Shown piece by piece: positions 61,901 to 64,000 of a stretch of DNA of 64,000 nt (position 1 is the stretch's first letter; each line of letters opens with the position of its first letter). This DNA is from Candidatus Poseidoniia archaeon (GTDB taxonomy: Archaea; Thermoplasmatota; Poseidoniia; MGIII; CG-Epi1). The translations under genes and the position numbers were made by a program. The stretch lies in NCBI GenBank assembly GCA_030748895.1, contig JASMLC010000008.1, positions 6,453-70,452 of the forward strand, given 5' to 3'. Below the pieces are notes generated by a model. That model saw nothing but the letters and a program-made list of their open reading frames with translations, was not told the DNA's origin and ran no database searches.

Positions 61901-64000
61901 GAGACTGCCGTCAACCTGCACGCTGTCACCAGGGTAGAAATGGCGGCCCGCGACAGCCAGTTCAAGGACTGTCTGCTGCAGGACGTCTACATCAGCCGAG
62001 GCGGATGAGCTCGCATGGAGTGTGTTGCCGGCATAGCTGGCACCCCAGCCAGCCGGGCCAAGTGCATGTGTAATCGGAAGCTGGTGTTCGAACGCGAAAT
62101 CACCGTCCGCCTCAGTCGTCGTGCTGCCGATAGTTGCACCCTCCCAAAGCAGATTAACCGTCTCATCCGCCAGTGGCTCACCAAGGTGGTCAACCAGCCG
62201 CCCCTCGAGTGTTACAGGGCCGTTGCGAATCGTGTCGGGCAGCGCGTCCAGCGCAATACTGCTCAGGCCGAGCAGTGTCAGCGTCAGCGAGACCCGCTCC
62301 TCGGGGAGGGTCGAATTATCGGGGTCATCGGGGTAGAAAATAACCAGCACCGTGTAGCTGCCGGCCGGCAGATGGATTGGCGCCGTCGCCTCAAGCGACC
62401 AGGTCGTCGCCTGCACTGCGGTGCTGGCGAGCAGATTACCGTCCAGCTCCACCGTGATGGTGCCGTTGTCAATTGCCGCCTCGATGATAGTGCCGTTGAC
62501 CCAGAAGTCATCGCCAACCGTGACCGTATCGGGGTCGAGCCACGCTTCCAGTTCGACCGAAGATTCCAGGATGCGCAGGTCTGTAGTCTCAACCGTAGAG
62601 TAGCGATATGTCGAGCCTGCGAACAGAACATCGATATGGTAGTTATTAGCTGCTGTTGGCTGGCCTGTCTCGGGGACCATCCAGCTAGCAACGAAATTGC
62701 CGAATTCATCTGTTTGAGTGGTACCCATCTCGTCACAGCGATAACGCTGCCATCCTGTTGGATTGCAACGCACAGTGCCTGGCTTTGATCCACCCCAAGT
62801 TGGTTCCCAGACCTCGAACGCCAGAGTCTCTCCCGATGCCGCTATTCCGCCGATGTCGAGCAGGCTGCCGGTAACGACCAGCTCCTGCCCCTTGCCAACT
62901 GAGGCTGGTGCATCTACGGTGAGCACAGTATCGGTGGAGACTTCGACATCCTCGGGACCATCGATACCGATAAAACCGCTCTCATAGGAAGCGGCATAAA
63001 TTTCGTTCCACCCCGGCAGTGCCGCGAGGAAGCCAGTGGCGTTGAAATCGAAGTCACCAGTGGCATTGGTAATACCGGTACCAATCTCGAACGCTGGCTC
63101 GGCGTGGTTCTCGTCCCACATCCCGCCACCGACTGAAAAGCCGTCGATTCGCGTCCCGTTGCGGTCCTCGACATAGCCCCAGAGGCGGAACAACTCGCCC
63201 TTGTCGGCAGCCGAAGGCGCGACGCCCTCGAGCACGACTGTGACCTGCTCGCCGGTCATGTTGTCGATATCATTCGGGTCGAACTCGTCGAAGTTGAACT
63301 CATCGCCCCCCTCGTCGCTGTCGGGGCGGTCGAGGGTGGTGCTCGAGCCGGTGCCGCCGAGGTTGATGCGCTTCCAGTGACTGTCAGAGTAGGTCTGGTT
63401 GTCCACGGGCACGTAGACTTCGACGAAGGCGTGCGCCTCGTTCGAGACGTAGCGCGTCGGCAGCCCCAGCACGTTGGCCGTGACGAAGAAGCCGAAAGAG
63501 CGGTGGCGGCAGGCGCCGATGCCGTTGATGCAGATAGACTGGTAGACATCGTAGGGCGGCTCGGGGTCGGGGACATCGCCGTCGCCCTCGCGGAAGTTAG
63601 AGAAATACCAGGTGAGGTTGGTGACCAGTTTCTCGAGGTTGGTCTCCATCGTACCGTTCTCGGGCCAGAGCCAGTAGAGCGGCGCGTTGGCCGGCTCGGT
63701 CCCGTTCTTCAATTGCAGGAACTGCTTCACCTTCTCCTCGACCTCGGACTGCCCGGTGATGGGGCGAATCGCCTCCGGGGGCAGGTCGGCGGTGGTGAGC
63801 GTGTCGGGGACGGGGCGGTTGAAGTAGGAACCATTGGTTCCCATGCGGTAGCGCAGGTCTATGCTCGCGCCCTCACTACCGCGGATGTAGTAGTTGTCGG
63901 CACCATCCTTGTAGAAGTAGATTTCGAGGCCGGTCCGGTTGGCGTCGTAGTCGATGATGTCGGCGTCGGGCGAGACCGAGGGAATCGGCGTGTAGATCTC
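58919..64000 (-). CDS. Giant transglutaminase-like/DUF4129 surface protein (5' end outside window)
   Basis: The open frame runs from the stop at 58919 through the window edge (1693 codons visible) and is not started by the ATG at 63844, since the coding frame continues upstream to base 64000. Counted from that ATG, a transglutaminase-like domain has catalytic-type Cys112 (GACRHRSFGFF) and His139 (NEAHAFVEVYV). A dozen or so Ig-like/carboxypeptidase-regulatory-like repeats of about 90 residues follow, each with a TTLEG/GxLxDDxGxPL rhythm. A span near 1500-1520 precedes a cytoplasmic DUF4129 domain with YREAIICSYREMSRVL and TVREFRDALRE. It is probably an extracellular protease or crosslinker anchored in the membrane. 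Confidence 0.85.
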   Translation of the reverse strand, partial: EIYTPIPSVSPDADIIDYDANRTGLEIYFYKDGADNYYIRGSEGASIDLRYRMGTNGSYFNRPVPDTLTTADLPPEAIRPITGQSEVEEKVKQFLQLKNGTEPANAPLYWLWPENGTMETNLEKLVTNLTWYFSNFREGDGDVPDPEPPYDVYQSICINGIGACRHRSFGFFVTANVLGLPTRYVSNEAHAFVEVYVPVDNQTYSDSHWKRINLGGTGSSTTLDRPDSDEGGDEFNFDEFDPNDIDNMTGEQVTVVLEGVAPSAADKGELFRLWGYVEDRNGTRIDGFSVGGGMWDENHAEPAFEIGTGITNATGDFDFNATGFLAALPGWNEIYAASYESGFIGIDGPEDVEVSTDTVLTVDAPASVGKGQELVVTGSLLDIGGIAASGETLAFEVWEPTWGGSKPGTVRCNPTGWQRYRCDEMGTTQTDEFGNFVASWMVPETGQPTAANNYHIDVLFAGSTYRYSTVETTDLRILESSVELEAWLDPDTVTVGDDFWVNGTIIEAAIDNGTITVELDGNLLASTAVQATTWSLEATAPIHLPAGSYTVLVIFYPDDPDNSTLPEERVSLTLTLLGLSSIALDALPDTIRNGPVTLEGRLVDHLGEPLADETVNLLWEGATIGSTTTEADGDFAFEHQLPITHALGPAGWGASYAGNTLHASSSASADVDVLQQTVLELAVAGRHFYPGDSVQVDGSLAMDNGTPLAGSLSLLLDGVFVRVEAADGVFSFSYVPDTSYLGVGAHALELDYGRDGTNAAVANSTTVWLHRTVLLDLEGQEVRRGEIIALVGDARDSGSLPVAGIEISFDWPDAPNQPPAATTGASGDYESDFTVPNAQLLGETEVRALFDNATAPYYDSTEITAQFTVVSDMVITLEQQQLVRGEQVWFNGTLHDDRGEPVEDLALNLFWNEDYLTNFEGDANGSFAIACDPAWPCGDAEHPVGEVAVRLTFDGFGWYMPAELEQPWPLWGRAITTLETFSPVVVAGSNVTYSGTVRSDLDEPLDRTLAVLWNGITRTSVEVVNGEFSGSFALPPDAPVGNFTLTLASSDQNWLRGTSDSGTVTVQRYTTIELIWEQGFRNATTAVTGWLRDSSGAGLPDEEIAWSFDDEPAGATASVEFGALPFNFTVPEATMLGPHTFSASFAGSYFYLPSTGAVTGDIVAATSFALEPLEVQRVLEFTLEATLFDDLGAPLGGEMVTLTLRGNPHELMTAGDGTVSIDLTLPASQQLGPLTATWSFGGRDYYLSGSTPHPLTVVSPTQLTLSAGDAVLVGESFHVSGDLTDDLGAVLQGDIEFYFGGLPVATLATGSDGSYNYNFAVPTDLLAGQNTLTVQFAGSGWFLPSSASQQVQVYHTTHLTVAPAEGVLNLTTFIEGSIVDRAGRPVPGLILRAALPDGPEGAAISDAEGNFAIPLLLPFSLEVGDYNVIVTFAGSQDYYGNSTVASLRAKAGTLTQLDLPASLESGQQFSGQITLTLEDGTPLADAPLLVSLEPSGMTLLAVTDANGTARFSAEFDGNATQPFFVRVTYQGDEFHLSNSAEAAITWRAPPEVPNYLLWMLVALAVAAAGGTAYGYHWYSTRHIRAIRKVLTATATALEENADYREAIICSYREMSRVLQGHGYLRRNFETVREFRDALREAVPLDHASIERLTSLYEAADYSTTDQQGEDRTSAIGSLRAILESLETLMQEAS

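Overview
The window is a high-GC archaeal chromosome segment. Archaeal-type information genes settle the domain: DNA polymerase D large subunit, FEN1, RtcB, NOB1, ribosomal proteins S13-S4-S11 followed by RNA polymerase subunit D, S8e, SRP19, L40e, class I lysyl-tRNA synthetase, RqcH/NFACT, CDP-archaeol synthase and bifunctional PGI/PMI. The large secreted proteins (CARDB, PKD, lamin-tail/PLD, transglutaminase with tandem Ig-like repeats), an acyl-CoA dehydrogenase and UMF1-family transporters suggest a heterotrophic, protein- and lipid-using Thermoplasmatota relative such as the marine group II/III lineages. That placement is inference from gene content. No phylogeny was run.

Layout. 1-5.7 kb (+): the end of a cytochrome c maturation (Ccm) set, with CcmC-like, a CcmD-like membrane protein and a cysteine-type CcmE, overlapping rtcB and fen1, then comA-comB (phosphosulfolactate synthase and phosphatase). 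5.7-9.2 kb: NOB1 diverging from a GlmU-like nucleotidylyltransferase and GlmS (UDP-GlcNAc supply). 9.2-21.9 kb: a large secreted phospholipase-D-like protein, L40e, two proteins sharing a roadblock/longin-like module, a CNNM/CorC protein, an RND exporter, cis-prenyltransferase and a Trm11-like methyltransferase diverging from one symmetric TATA box, and a PKD protein. 22-24.7 kb: S13-S4-S11-Rpo3, then tRNA-Leu(GAG) and a duplicated tRNA 3' end. 24.7-36.1 kb: RqcH and a secreted CARDB protein, PGI/PMI and CarS, SRP19/S8e, a propeller protein with a zinc ribbon, a GfcR-like PRTase, LysRS-I, VanZ, a lipoprotein metalloprotease and an M20 peptidase. 36.1-50.8 kb: BirA and DP2, an ABC-2 permease, small zinc-ribbon proteins, Tag glycosylase, a BNR lipoprotein, an acyl-CoA dehydrogenase, two UMF1 transporters, GuaAA and a HicB/HicA pair with a broken HicA. 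51-54 kb: an operon-like set of HAD phosphatase, glycerate kinase and hydroxyacid dehydrogenase, then a broken calcium-repeat surface gene. 54.5-64 kb: a transglutaminase/DUF4129, DUF4350, MoxR, DUF58 and membrane-protein operon whose first gene runs off the window.

Genes are densely packed with 1-14 nt overlaps. Most transcription units are preceded by a short A/T island (TTTAAA, TTATA or CTTAAA type) about 20-30 nt upstream of the start codon, which implies mainly leaderless transcripts. I used this spacing to choose several starts. The most unusual non-genic signals are a dispersed hairpin element of about 45-75 bp that lies in frame inside three unrelated genes, a second 75-bp repeat family at gene 3' ends, and an att-like duplication of the tRNA-Leu 3' end. 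No CRISPR array or insertion sequence was seen.
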